Positions 52,378-64,000 of a DNA stretch of 64,000 bases are shown piece after piece. Location: the NCBI GenBank assembly GCA_947169115.1, contig CAMVOK010000015.1, positions 16,408-80,407 of the forward strand, read 5' to 3'. Both the position numbers and the translations under genes were made by a program. Below the pieces are notes generated by a model. That model was not told the DNA's origin and did not search any database. It saw only the letters and a program-made list of their open reading frames with translations. This DNA is from an uncultured Prevotellaceae bacterium. Its GTDB lineage: Bacteria > Bacteroidota > Bacteroidia > Bacteroidales > Bacteroidaceae. Every line of letters starts with the position of its first letter. The stretch's first letter is position 1.

Positions 52378-52539
52378 AAGGGGAGTTAAAGAGGAGTTAA
52401 AGGGGAGTTCTTGCTAAGGCAAGCGTCACCCTTCGGGATGCCGAGCGAAAAGGACGATAGTATTAGACTGGTGAATGCTCAATGTTCAATACTCAATGTT
52501 CAATGTTCAATCAACAAATGTATCGTCCCTTTAACTCCC
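52378..52539. repeat. Short-repeat and inverted-repeat element between the cytidylyltransferase and DUF5686 genes
   Basis: An 11-bp unit (AAGGGGAGTTA) repeats about three times at 52378-52410. A TCAATGTTCAA-type repeat runs from about 52475 to 52512. GGGAGTTAAAG (52381-52391) is an inverted copy of CTTTAACTCCC (52529-52539), and AAAAGGACGATA (52448-52459) mirrors TATCGTCCCTTT (52521-52532). The whole could fold back on itself. Confidence 0.65.
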
Positions 52540-52545
52540 AAACAA

Positions 52546-55185
52546 TTAGAACGAGGCTTGGAAGGTGAAGCGTATGCCCCACTTCTGAGTATCGTGATGG
52601 ATGTACGTAAGACGCTGCACATACTCGATGTGGAAAAACTTAAAGACATTGTGTACACCTATCATCGCCTCTACGTAAGGGATACGGGGATTCATCTCCT
52701 GAGAAACGAAGTGGAATGAACCATCAGCCTCGTAATAACCAGGGAAAAACATAAGCATGGAATCACCCGCATTACGGGCAAGGAAGGGATTGTTCTTATC
52801 CGACAACATGCCCCACATCGTGTTCACACCAATAAACTCCCTCCACTTGAGTTTCTTTATCAGCGGAATACGATTGAATATCTTACCATTCATGTCCCAA
52901 GAAAGCATGAGCGAAGCATAGCGGTCGTTGAGGAACTCCATATTGTTCATCAGGCGGAACGAATAAGCATCCATAATGTAGCTGAGGTTGGCAGCCGGCA
53001 TAATCAGCAACGGGTAAGGAACCTTATTCCATTGCACCCCCCCACGAGCCATACAGTTTATCTTACCCCACGAACGGAGCCAGAAACGCTTGTAAACAGA
53101 GGCTTCAGTGAAGTTATAATTGTATTGTCCACCCAAGACGCCCTTCACACCTACCGTATGGGTAAGTCCCAATACAGGTGTATCGTTGTTGGTTGCCAGG
53201 CGACGCTGCTTGGTGTTTACATAAGTGGCTCCTGGCTGGTAGTTCAGTGACACCACGGCCTCTGTAAACACTATCTTCTTCATCGTCGTTCCCATGGGAT
53301 CGGGTTGCCATGTCTGCCCCGTTGCATCGAACTTTCCATTGGCCAAGGTCTGATAGAAAAGCTCACCGGCCCCCTCATTGCGTTCGCGACGCAACTGGAG
53401 TCCCATGCGGAAGCCATTCTCCCATTCTTTGTCATAGAGCAGACGATAGCGTTCGAAATAGTTCATGTGCTTGACAGGAGCCCACTTCAGGGCAAAGAAG
53501 ACATTGTCCTTATCGCTTTGCAGGAATTTGTCGCAAGGCGACATGACGTCGTTTTGGTACGAAAAGGTCAGGTTGTGGACGGGAAACTCACGAGGCAAAT
53601 AGTCCTTCTTATTGAAACTATACGTCAGTTCTCCCAATCCCTTCCAGCGTTTGTCGCCAAAACCGTATTTGGCATAGCCTCTGGCAAACAAGTGTTTATT
53701 AAGGTTCGCCGTGGTCTGTGCACTGAGACGCAAACGGAAGCCCTCCACGAAATTGCTGCCTATCATCGTATTGATAGGACCTATATCGACCTTGCTGGGA
53801 TGCTTGGGATTGATGCTGGTCTCCACGTAGTTCTCAATAATAGGCTTGGCTATCCATACGATATACTTAAAACCTTTAAGATTCCGCAAACGTTGCATGA
53901 AAAGGCTCATCCTGCCCTCGCCTTCCGTCAAGGGAGCAGGACGATACTCGTCCCAAAAAGCATCGTCACGCATTCGTGCCGAACTTTCCACCTTCACATC
54001 ACCCCGGATATTGAACATACGGTCGGGCAAAGGGGAGAATGCATAATTGGAATGATGGGCAACACGCTCTACCTGGAATTTCTGGATGAACGAGGTAAGC
54101 ATCAACTGGATAATCATCTTATTGTCCCGGATTACCTGCTCGCCGCTGGGCAGTGTCTCAAAATCCTGAACAATATCGAGATGTTCTATAAAGTTGACAT
54201 CCGTTCTTTGTGGCACATTCAACAAAGCCCGACGCACACGCCATGTAGAGTCTGCCAGTACATAAAGTGAACCTGAGAAACCGAAATCCTGGGGATTGTT
54301 AGGAGTGAAGTCAATCTTAAAGCACTTTTCCGTATTCAGATACAGGGTATCGGTCAAGAAATAGCGATAGAAACGTATGGCACCCTCTCCACTGCTTATG
54401 GGGCTAATAAAGGGATACTGGAACAGGCGAACATTGTCCTCATAGATGTCCACATCCTGAAAACATTCTGCCATCATTCCGTTTACCATATCACCTGTGT
54501 TGATGAGGTCGGTAATACCATCACTGTGCTCACCCATCACGATGGTCTTCTCCGCTTTCGGACTTTTGCGGTAAATCTGTTTACTGACTTTCTCCTCCAC
54601 CATCAAGGGCAAGATGAGTTTACCCGTCTCCGGACAAATCCCTACATGTTCGCGAAGGAAAGGAAGTCGCTTGAAATGGTCGTCCTCAAAAACCTTCTCC
54701 GTCACCTCATTCAGCGCAAACGTCATCTTCTCATACTTCTGATAGGAGAAGTAGTCATGGGCATACAGGTCACTCGACTTCTTGGCTGCAATCACCTTGC
54801 GCATCATATCCACGGCAGGATTTTCCTTACGGCTATACTTCTGCTTCTTGCGGACAATCTCCACCTCATCCAGCGAATGTGTGGTCTCTTTCAAGGTAAC
54901 ATTGATTTTCTGCGTCTTTGCAGTCCTAACCGTTTCGATGTGTTCATCGTAACCGACTGTGGAGAAGACCAAATCGCCCCGACGGGCCACAATCTTGTAG
55001 CGGCCATTATTGTCACTGACCACCATCGTCTTCTTATTGTCCACATAATAGACATAAACACCAGGGATGGGTTCCCCTTGCTCCTTGTCAGTGATGGTTC
55101 CCGAAATAAGTTGGGCTGCCATTCGCATGGGAGCGAGCAACAAAAGAAATATGATTACCGTGTAAGTTCTCAATTCAGAATGCAT
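52546..55185 (-). CDS. DUF5686-type outer-membrane protein with carboxypeptidase-regulatory N domain
   Basis: The 879-residue protein has a signal peptide (ending RMAAQ), an N-terminal carboxypeptidase-D-regulatory-like domain (ISGTITDKEQGEPIPGVYVY, GRYKIVARRGDLVFSTVGYD) and a long region that matches the DUF5686 layout, with many alternating strands and a final Phe (FTFQASF), as for an outer-membrane beta-barrel. Family function is not established; related Bacteroidota proteins are found near TonB-type systems. It converges on the CDP-alcohol pair and has its own promoter. Confidence 0.85.
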   Translation of the reverse strand: MHSELRTYTVIIFLLLLAPMRMAAQLISGTITDKEQGEPIPGVYVYYVDNKKTMVVSDNNGRYKIVARRGDLVFSTVGYDEHIETVRTAKTQKINVTLKETTHSLDEVEIVRKKQKYSRKENPAVDMMRKVIAAKKSSDLYAHDYFSYQKYEKMTFALNEVTEKVFEDDHFKRLPFLREHVGICPETGKLILPLMVEEKVSKQIYRKSPKAEKTIVMGEHSDGITDLINTGDMVNGMMAECFQDVDIYEDNVRLFQYPFISPISSGEGAIRFYRYFLTDTLYLNTEKCFKIDFTPNNPQDFGFSGSLYVLADSTWRVRRALLNVPQRTDVNFIEHLDIVQDFETLPSGEQVIRDNKMIIQLMLTSFIQKFQVERVAHHSNYAFSPLPDRMFNIRGDVKVESSARMRDDAFWDEYRPAPLTEGEGRMSLFMQRLRNLKGFKYIVWIAKPIIENYVETSINPKHPSKVDIGPINTMIGSNFVEGFRLRLSAQTTANLNKHLFARGYAKYGFGDKRWKGLGELTYSFNKKDYLPREFPVHNLTFSYQNDVMSPCDKFLQSDKDNVFFALKWAPVKHMNYFERYRLLYDKEWENGFRMGLQLRRERNEGAGELFYQTLANGKFDATGQTWQPDPMGTTMKKIVFTEAVVSLNYQPGATYVNTKQRRLATNNDTPVLGLTHTVGVKGVLGGQYNYNFTEASVYKRFWLRSWGKINCMARGGVQWNKVPYPLLIMPAANLSYIMDAYSFRLMNNMEFLNDRYASLMLSWDMNGKIFNRIPLIKKLKWREFIGVNTMWGMLSDKNNPFLARNAGDSMLMFFPGYYEADGSFHFVSQEMNPRIPYVEAMIGVHNVFKFFHIEYVQRLTYIHHDTQKWGIRFTFQASF

Positions 55186-55230
55186 AATTCACAATGAGGC
55201 TTCGCTATGCAATGCCTCGCAAATCGGTTG

Positions 55231-55262
55231 CAAAGGTACAATATTTTTGTGATATGGCGAAA
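55231..55262 (-). promoter_or_regulatory. Promoter for the DUF5686 gene
   Basis: TACCTTTG at 55231-55238 on the minus strand matches the -7 consensus and a TTTC lies 20 bases upstream (55259-55262), the same near-match -33 as at the double SGNH gene. The start codon is 45 bp downstream. Confidence 0.65.
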
Positions 55263-55313
55263 TCTTACCCTTATTAGGAGAGTTTTATATCCAAAAACGA
55301 AACCTAGAAGAAC

Positions 55314-55353
55314 AAAGAGTGGGAATGACCCATCAAGGACATCCCCACTCTTT
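55314..55353 (-). terminator. Terminator after rpoC
   Basis: AAAGAGTGGG pairs with CCCACTCTTT around a 20-base stretch. On the minus strand TTTGTTCTT follows. It lies 18 bp past the rpoC stop. Confidence 0.85.
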
Positions 55354-55371
55354 CATACATTATCTCATCGA

Positions 55372-59676
<4,305 letters not shown>

Positions 59677-59682
59677 AGTTCT

Positions 59683-59716
59683 ATTTACGATTTACGGATT
59701 TACGATTTACGATTTA
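59683..59716. repeat. ATTTACG tandem repeat between rpoB and rpoC
   Basis: Four to five copies of ATTTACG (one with an extra G) run from 59683 to 59716, in the 49-bp spacer just before the rpoC start. Similar ATTTACGATTT and CAATTTACAATT stretches occur before rpoB and rpsJ. Confidence 0.85.
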
Positions 59717-59725
59717 TCCTCTCAG

Positions 59726-62700
59726 TTAGTCTAAAGTAACACTCAGACCTAAGCCCTTGAGTTCATGCAACAATACGTTCAGAGACTCGGGAATACCCGG
59801 AGTAGGCATAGGATCGCCCTTCACAATAGCCTCGTATGCCTTGCTGCGGCCAACAACATCGTCGGACTTGATGGTAAGAATCTCTTGCAGGACGTGCGAA
59901 GCACCGAATGCCTCGATAGCCCAAACCTCCATCTCTCCAAAACGCTGACCACCAAACTGGGCTTTACCGCCAAGAGGCTGCTGTGTAATGAGAGAGTACG
60001 GACCAATAGAACGGGCATGCATCTTATCCTCAACCATGTGACCCAGTTTCAGCATATAAGCCACACCTACGGTTGCCAACTGGTCGAAAGGTTCACCCGT
60101 GGCACCATCGTACAACTGTGTAGAGCAATAGCGAGGCAGACCTGCCTTTTCCGTCCATTCATCCAGGTCATCGAGCGTTGCACCGTCAAAGATGGGTGAC
60201 GCGAACTTCACGCCCAACTGCTTTCCGGCAGCACCCAGGATGGTCTCGAATATCTGACCAATGTTCATACGTGAGGGCACGCCCAGAGGGTTCAGTACGA
60301 TATCGACAGGCGTACCGTCAGCCATGAATGGCATATCCTCCTGACGAACAACCTTTGATACGATACCCTTGTTACCATGACGACCGGCCATCTTGTCACC
60401 TACGCCAATCTTACGTTTCTTGGCGATGTAAACCTTAGCCATCTGTATGATACCTGCGGGCAGTTCGTCACCGATAGTGATAGCAAACTTCTTACGCTTA
60501 GCTTCAGCATCCAACAGTTTGTACTTCTTCAGGAAATTGATAACCAGCTTAGAGATAAGTTCATTGGTATGCTCCTTCTTTGTCCATCCCGACAACTGAA
60601 TAGCTGTATAGTCGAGATTGTTCAATGCGGCAGCTGTAAACTTCTTACCTGCAGGAATTACATCGGCACCCATGTAGTCCTTTACACCAGCCGATGTCGT
60701 GCCCTTGGTCAGTTCCAGAAGTTTGTCGATAAGGATGGCCTTCAAATCAGCAACCTTGTTCTCGAACTCTTCGTCGATAGCAAGCAGACGAGGCTTATCC
60801 TGAATCTTGGCAGAACGTGTCTTAATGGCACGTGAGAAGAGCTTCTTGTCAATAACCACACCGTTGAGGGAGGGATTTGCCTTCAGAGAAGCATCCTTTA
60901 CATCGCCGGCCTTATCGCCGAAGATGGCACGCAACAGTTTCTCTTCAGGACTGGGATCGCTCTCGCCCTTAGGCGTAATCTTACCAATCATGATGTCGCC
61001 TGGAGTTACACGGGCACCAATGCGGATGATACCATTCTCGTCCAGGTCCTTGGTAGCTTCCTCGCTGACATTGGGGATATCGTTCGTCAGTTCCTCGTAA
61101 CCGCGCTTGGTTTCACGAACTTCCAAAGCGAACTCCTCAACATGCACACTGGTCATGATATCTTCTTCAACGATACGCTCGTTCAACACGATAGCATCCT
61201 CGTAGTTGTAACCCTTCCAGGGCATGTAGGCCACCAACAGGTTCTTACCCAGAGCCAATTCACCGTTCTCCGTAGAATAACCCTCGGTCAGGATGTCACC
61301 CTTCTTCACACGGTCGCCCTTGTTACAGATGGGACGGAGGTCGATGGTCATATTCTGGTTGGTGCGACGGAACTTAGGAATGCGGTACTCCTTCAAAGCA
61401 GGCTCGAAGCTTACAAATTCCTCGTCCTCTGTACGATCATACAGGATGCGGATGGTAGTAGCGTCAACATAGTCAACGACGCCATCGCCCTCTGCCGTAA
61501 TCATCGTGCGGCTGTCCTCACAAACCTGCTTCTCAATACCTGTACCTACAATAGGAGCCTCGGTACGGAGCAAGGGAACAGCCTGACGCATCATGTTCGA
61601 TCCCATCAATGCACGGTGAGCATCATCGTGCTCCAGGAAAGGAATCAGGGCAGCAGCGATAGAGGCAATCTGCTGAGGAGCAACGTCCATCAGATTAACC
61701 TCCGAGGGAGGAACAACAGGATAGTCATCGTCCTGACGACACTTTACGCGAGAGCGGATGAAGGTACCATCATCGTTCAACGGGGCATTACCCTGACCGA
61801 TAATCTGACCCTCTTCTTCCTCGGCAGTCATGTATTTAACACCCTCGTCGCTCAAGTCAACCTTACCGTCCTTAACCACACGGTAGGGGGTCTCGATGAA
61901 GCCAAGGTCATTAATCTTCGCAAATACACAGAGCGAACTGATAAGACCAATGTTGGGTCCTTCAGGCGACTCAATAGGACAAAGACGACCATAGTGAGTA
62001 TAGTGTACGTCACGCACCTCAAATCCGGCACGCTCACGGGACAGACCACCAGGACCCAGGGCAGAAAGGCGACGCTTGTGAGTCACCTCGGCCAGAGGAT
62101 TGGTCTGGTCCATGAACTGAGACAGGGCATTCGTTCCAAAGAAGCTGTTGATTACGCTGGATATCGTCTTTGCGTTAATCAAATCTGTAGGCGTGAACAC
62201 CTCATTGTCACGTACGTTCATACGCTCACGGATGGTACGAGCCATACGAGCCAAACCAATAGCAAACTGGTTGCTCAACTGCTCACCTACCGTGCGGACG
62301 TGACGGTTCGACAAGTGGTCGATATCATCTACGGCTGCCTTCGAGTTAATCAACTCAATCAGATACTTAATAATCTCAATAATATCCTCCTTCGTCAAAA
62401 CACGTACACTGGGGTCTGTGTCCAGTCCCAGCTTGCGGTTGATGCGATAACGCCCTACATCACCCAAATCATAACGCTTCTCCGAGAAGAAAAGATTGTA
62501 GATGACCTCACGGGCACTGGCATCATCGGCAGGATCAGCATTACGCAACTGACGATATATGTGCAGAATGGCCTCCTTCTCACTGTTAGAGGTATCTTTC
62601 TGCAGGGTATTGAAGATAATAGAGTAGCCACTGGTGTTAGCGTCTTCCTTCAGCACTAACACGGTCTCTACACCACTATCCAGAATCAGTTCAATGTTAT

Positions 62701-63538
62701 CCTCGGTCAGCTCTGACTCACGCTCCAAGACAACCTCGTTACGTTCTACGGAGATAACCTCACCCGTATCCTCGTCAACGAAGTCCTCTACCCTGCTCTT
62801 CAGCACACGGGCAGCCAGTTTCTGACCAATATATTTCTCAAGGTTATTTCTTGTGGCAGCGATTTCCTCCGTCTGCACAAAAATTTCAAGGATGTCCTTA
62901 TCCTTCTCGAATCCAATGGCACGCAACAATGTAGTTACGGGCAACTTCTTCTTTCGGTCGATGTAGGCATACATCACATTGTTGATGTCGGTGGCAAACT
63001 CAATCCACGAGCCCTTGAACGGGATGATACGAGCAGAATAAAGCTGAGTACCATTAGAATGGATGCTGCTACCGAAGAATACACCGGGCGAACGGTGTAA
63101 TTGAGAAACAACAACACGCTCTGCACCATTGATGATGAACGTACCATTGTCCGTCATATAAGGAATGGGACCCAAGAAGACATCCTGGATAACCGTATCG
63201 AAATCCTCATGCTCGGGATCGGTACAGAACAACTTTAGTTTTGCCTTCAAAGGTACTGCGTATGTCAGTCCCCTTTCGAGACACTCCTCTATGCTATAAC
63301 GAGGAGGATCGATGTAATAATCCAGAAACTCCAACTGGAAATTGTTACGGGTATCTGTAATGGGAAAGTTCTCAGAGAACACCTTATACAGGCCATCGTT
63401 CTTTCTCAATTCTGGCGGTGTGTCCAGCTGCAGGAAGTCATTGAACGACTTCAACTGAACTTCCAAGAAATCCGGATAAGGCATCGGATTCTTAACAGAA
63501 GCGAAATTTACTCTGTTGTTTACTAAATTAGAAGCCAT
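59726..63538 (-). CDS. rpoB: RNA polymerase beta subunit
   Basis: The 1270-residue subunit forms the other half of the active centre. The rifampicin region ([20 protein letters not shown], Asp477 in FMDQ) has the usual Asp, His and Ser residues ([14 protein letters not shown]), so no known resistance change is evident. Further blocks: [73 protein letters not shown] and [20 protein letters not shown]. It is preceded by rplL with an attenuator-like hairpin in the gap. Confidence 0.98.
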   Translation of the reverse strand: MASNLVNNRVNFASVKNPMPYPDFLEVQLKSFNDFLQLDTPPELRKNDGLYKVFSENFPITDTRNNFQLEFLDYYIDPPRYSIEECLERGLTYAVPLKAKLKLFCTDPEHEDFDTVIQDVFLGPIPYMTDNGTFIINGAERVVVSQLHRSPGVFFGSSIHSNGTQLYSARIIPFKGSWIEFATDINNVMYAYIDRKKKLPVTTLLRAIGFEKDKDILEIFVQTEEIAATRNNLEKYIGQKLAARVLKSRVEDFVDEDTGEVISVERNEVVLERESELTEDNIELILDSGVETVLVLKEDANTSGYSIIFNTLQKDTSNSEKEAILHIYRQLRNADPADDASAREVIYNLFFSEKRYDLGDVGRYRINRKLGLDTDPSVRVLTKEDIIEIIKYLIELINSKAAVDDIDHLSNRHVRTVGEQLSNQFAIGLARMARTIRERMNVRDNEVFTPTDLINAKTISSVINSFFGTNALSQFMDQTNPLAEVTHKRRLSALGPGGLSRERAGFEVRDVHYTHYGRLCPIESPEGPNIGLISSLCVFAKINDLGFIETPYRVVKDGKVDLSDEGVKYMTAEEEEGQIIGQGNAPLNDDGTFIRSRVKCRQDDDYPVVPPSEVNLMDVAPQQIASIAAALIPFLEHDDAHRALMGSNMMRQAVPLLRTEAPIVGTGIEKQVCEDSRTMITAEGDGVVDYVDATTIRILYDRTEDEEFVSFEPALKEYRIPKFRRTNQNMTIDLRPICNKGDRVKKGDILTEGYSTENGELALGKNLLVAYMPWKGYNYEDAIVLNERIVEEDIMTSVHVEEFALEVRETKRGYEELTNDIPNVSEEATKDLDENGIIRIGARVTPGDIMIGKITPKGESDPSPEEKLLRAIFGDKAGDVKDASLKANPSLNGVVIDKKLFSRAIKTRSAKIQDKPRLLAIDEEFENKVADLKAILIDKLLELTKGTTSAGVKDYMGADVIPAGKKFTAAALNNLDYTAIQLSGWTKKEHTNELISKLVINFLKKYKLLDAEAKRKKFAITIGDELPAGIIQMAKVYIAKKRKIGVGDKMAGRHGNKGIVSKVVRQEDMPFMADGTPVDIVLNPLGVPSRMNIGQIFETILGAAGKQLGVKFASPIFDGATLDDLDEWTEKAGLPRYCSTQLYDGATGEPFDQLATVGVAYMLKLGHMVEDKMHARSIGPYSLITQQPLGGKAQFGGQRFGEMEVWAIEAFGASHVLQEILTIKSDDVVGRSKAYEAIVKGDPMPTPGIPESLNVLLHELKGLGLSVTLD

Positions 63539-63603
63539 CGGGGTAATTTACGATTTGACTATTTTCAATTTACAATTTTGTATCAAGTGCGATGTACAGA
63601 CAC

Positions 63604-63641
63604 AAAAAGGTAAAGAACCCCCTACCAGAGGATCCTTTACC
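63604..63641 (-). terminator. Attenuator-like hairpin between rplL and rpoB
   Basis: On the minus strand GGTAAAGGATCC pairs with GGGGTTCTTTACC, about 12 bp including G-U pairs, and is directly followed by TTTTTG. It lies 28 bp after the rplL stop and 66 bp before the rpoB start, and would reduce transcription from rplL into rpoB. Confidence 0.8.
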
Positions 63642-63668
63642 ATAAGTCCTGACTTGCAGGACGAAATC

Positions 63669-64000
63669 TTACTTCAGTTCGATTTCAGCACCAACTTCCT
63701 CGAGGGTCTTCTTCAGAGCCTCGGCGTCAGCCTTAGGCATACCCTCCTTCAGTGTGCTGGGAGCGCCATCTACGAGTTCCTTAGCCTCCTTCAGGCCAAG
63801 ACCACAAGCCTCCTTAACAGTCTTTACGACCTGGAGCTTGTTTGCACCAGCTGACTTCAGAACTACGTCGAAATCAGTCTTCTCCTCAGCAGCGGGAGCA
63901 GCGGCACCACCAGCGGCGGGGCCAGCAACAGCAACAGCTGCAGCAGCGGGCTCAATTCCATACTCATCCTTCAGGATGGTTGCCAACTCATTAACTTCTT
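63669..64000 (-). CDS. rplL: 50S ribosomal protein L7/L12, 3-prime part
   Basis: The visible 110 codons run off the right edge, so the start is outside the window; about 15 residues are missing. The N-terminal dimer part ([17 protein letters not shown]), the Ala/Gly-rich hinge ([20 protein letters not shown]) and the factor-binding C-terminal domain ([40 protein letters not shown]) are seen. It forms the stalk that recruits translation GTPases. A frame beginning at an internal TTG is only an artefact of the truncation. Confidence 0.97.
   Translation of the reverse strand, partial: EVNELATILKDEYGIEPAAAAVAVAGPAAGGAAAPAAEEKTDFDVVLKSAGANKLQVVKTVKEACGLGLKEAKELVDGAPSTLKEGMPKADAEALKKTLEEVGAEIELK

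Noticed and set aside
53305..54270. Open frame of 321 codons opposite the DUF5686 gene
   Set aside because: Antisense to a protein with convincing features on the minus strand and no support of its own.
61142..62659. Long plus-strand open frame (about 500 codons) opposite rpoB
   Set aside because: It is exactly antisense to conserved rpoB codons, has no start context or recognisable domain, and comes from codon bias on the coding strand.
59726..63538. Rifampicin resistance change in rpoB
   Set aside because: The Asp, His and Ser residues of the rifampicin region are the usual ones, so no known change is evident.

Overview
The window looks like a chromosomal segment of a Bacteroidales bacterium, most likely Prevotella or a close relative. 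The signs are promoters of the Bacteroidota type (TAnnTTTG at -7), start sites without a strong Shine-Dalgarno sequence, Bacteroidota-specific families (DUF4468, DUF5686, DUF5117-type metalloproteases, TonB-dependent receptors), and extracellular proteins that appear to end in short type IX secretion sorting tails. No rRNA, tRNA, CRISPR array, transposase or prophage gene was seen.

Left part (1-8.8 kb, almost all minus strand). The window opens inside a TonB-dependent receptor controlled by a TPP riboswitch. A minus-strand series then reads etfB, etfA, a long acyl-CoA dehydrogenase, a DPD/PreA-like iron-sulfur flavoprotein, a DUF4468 protein, a VanX-type dipeptidase lipoprotein and a BASS-family transporter. 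The DPD-like protein has the N-terminal and C-terminal Fe-S modules of dihydropyrimidine dehydrogenase but no FAD/NADPH module, and the catalytic cysteine position is valine. A GC-rich palindromic repeat sits as an inverted pair in the etfA-acd gap and once more in frame inside etfB.

Middle left (8.8-29 kb). A Tyr-rich lipoprotein and a B3/B4-domain protein are followed by extracellular glycan-related genes: a GH43-like protein, a protein with two SGNH esterase domains, and a large CotH-kinase/discoidin-domain protein. Then come exodeoxyribonuclease III, a large papain-like protease with LamG and PKD modules, queA, a zincin metalloprotease, a Wza/Wzc-type polysaccharide export pair and an RlpA-family protein.

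Ribosomal block (29.1-47.3 kb, minus strand). In transcription order the block is rpsL-rpsG-fusA-rpsJ, then the complete S10-spc-alpha order through secY, map, infA, rpmJ, rpsM, rpsK, rpsD, rpoA and rplQ. The two shortest genes, rpmJ and rpmD, are present in full.

Right part (47.3-64 kb). A two-domain SGNH plus sialate-O-acetylesterase-like protein, a cysteine-rich lipoprotein, and an overlapping pair (CDP-alcohol phosphotransferase family plus IspD-like cytidylyltransferase) are followed by a DUF5686 outer-membrane protein. The window closes with rpoC, rpoB and the 3-prime part of rplL. An attenuator-like hairpin lies between rplL and rpoB.

The best candidates for something undescribed are the ETF/acyl-CoA dehydrogenase/DPD-like redox set, the CDP-alcohol two-gene module with its altered active-site motif, the cysteine-rich lipoprotein, and several short-repeat or palindromic elements that fill intergenic gaps and in places enter reading frames. 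All functions are assigned by reading motifs; no database search was possible.
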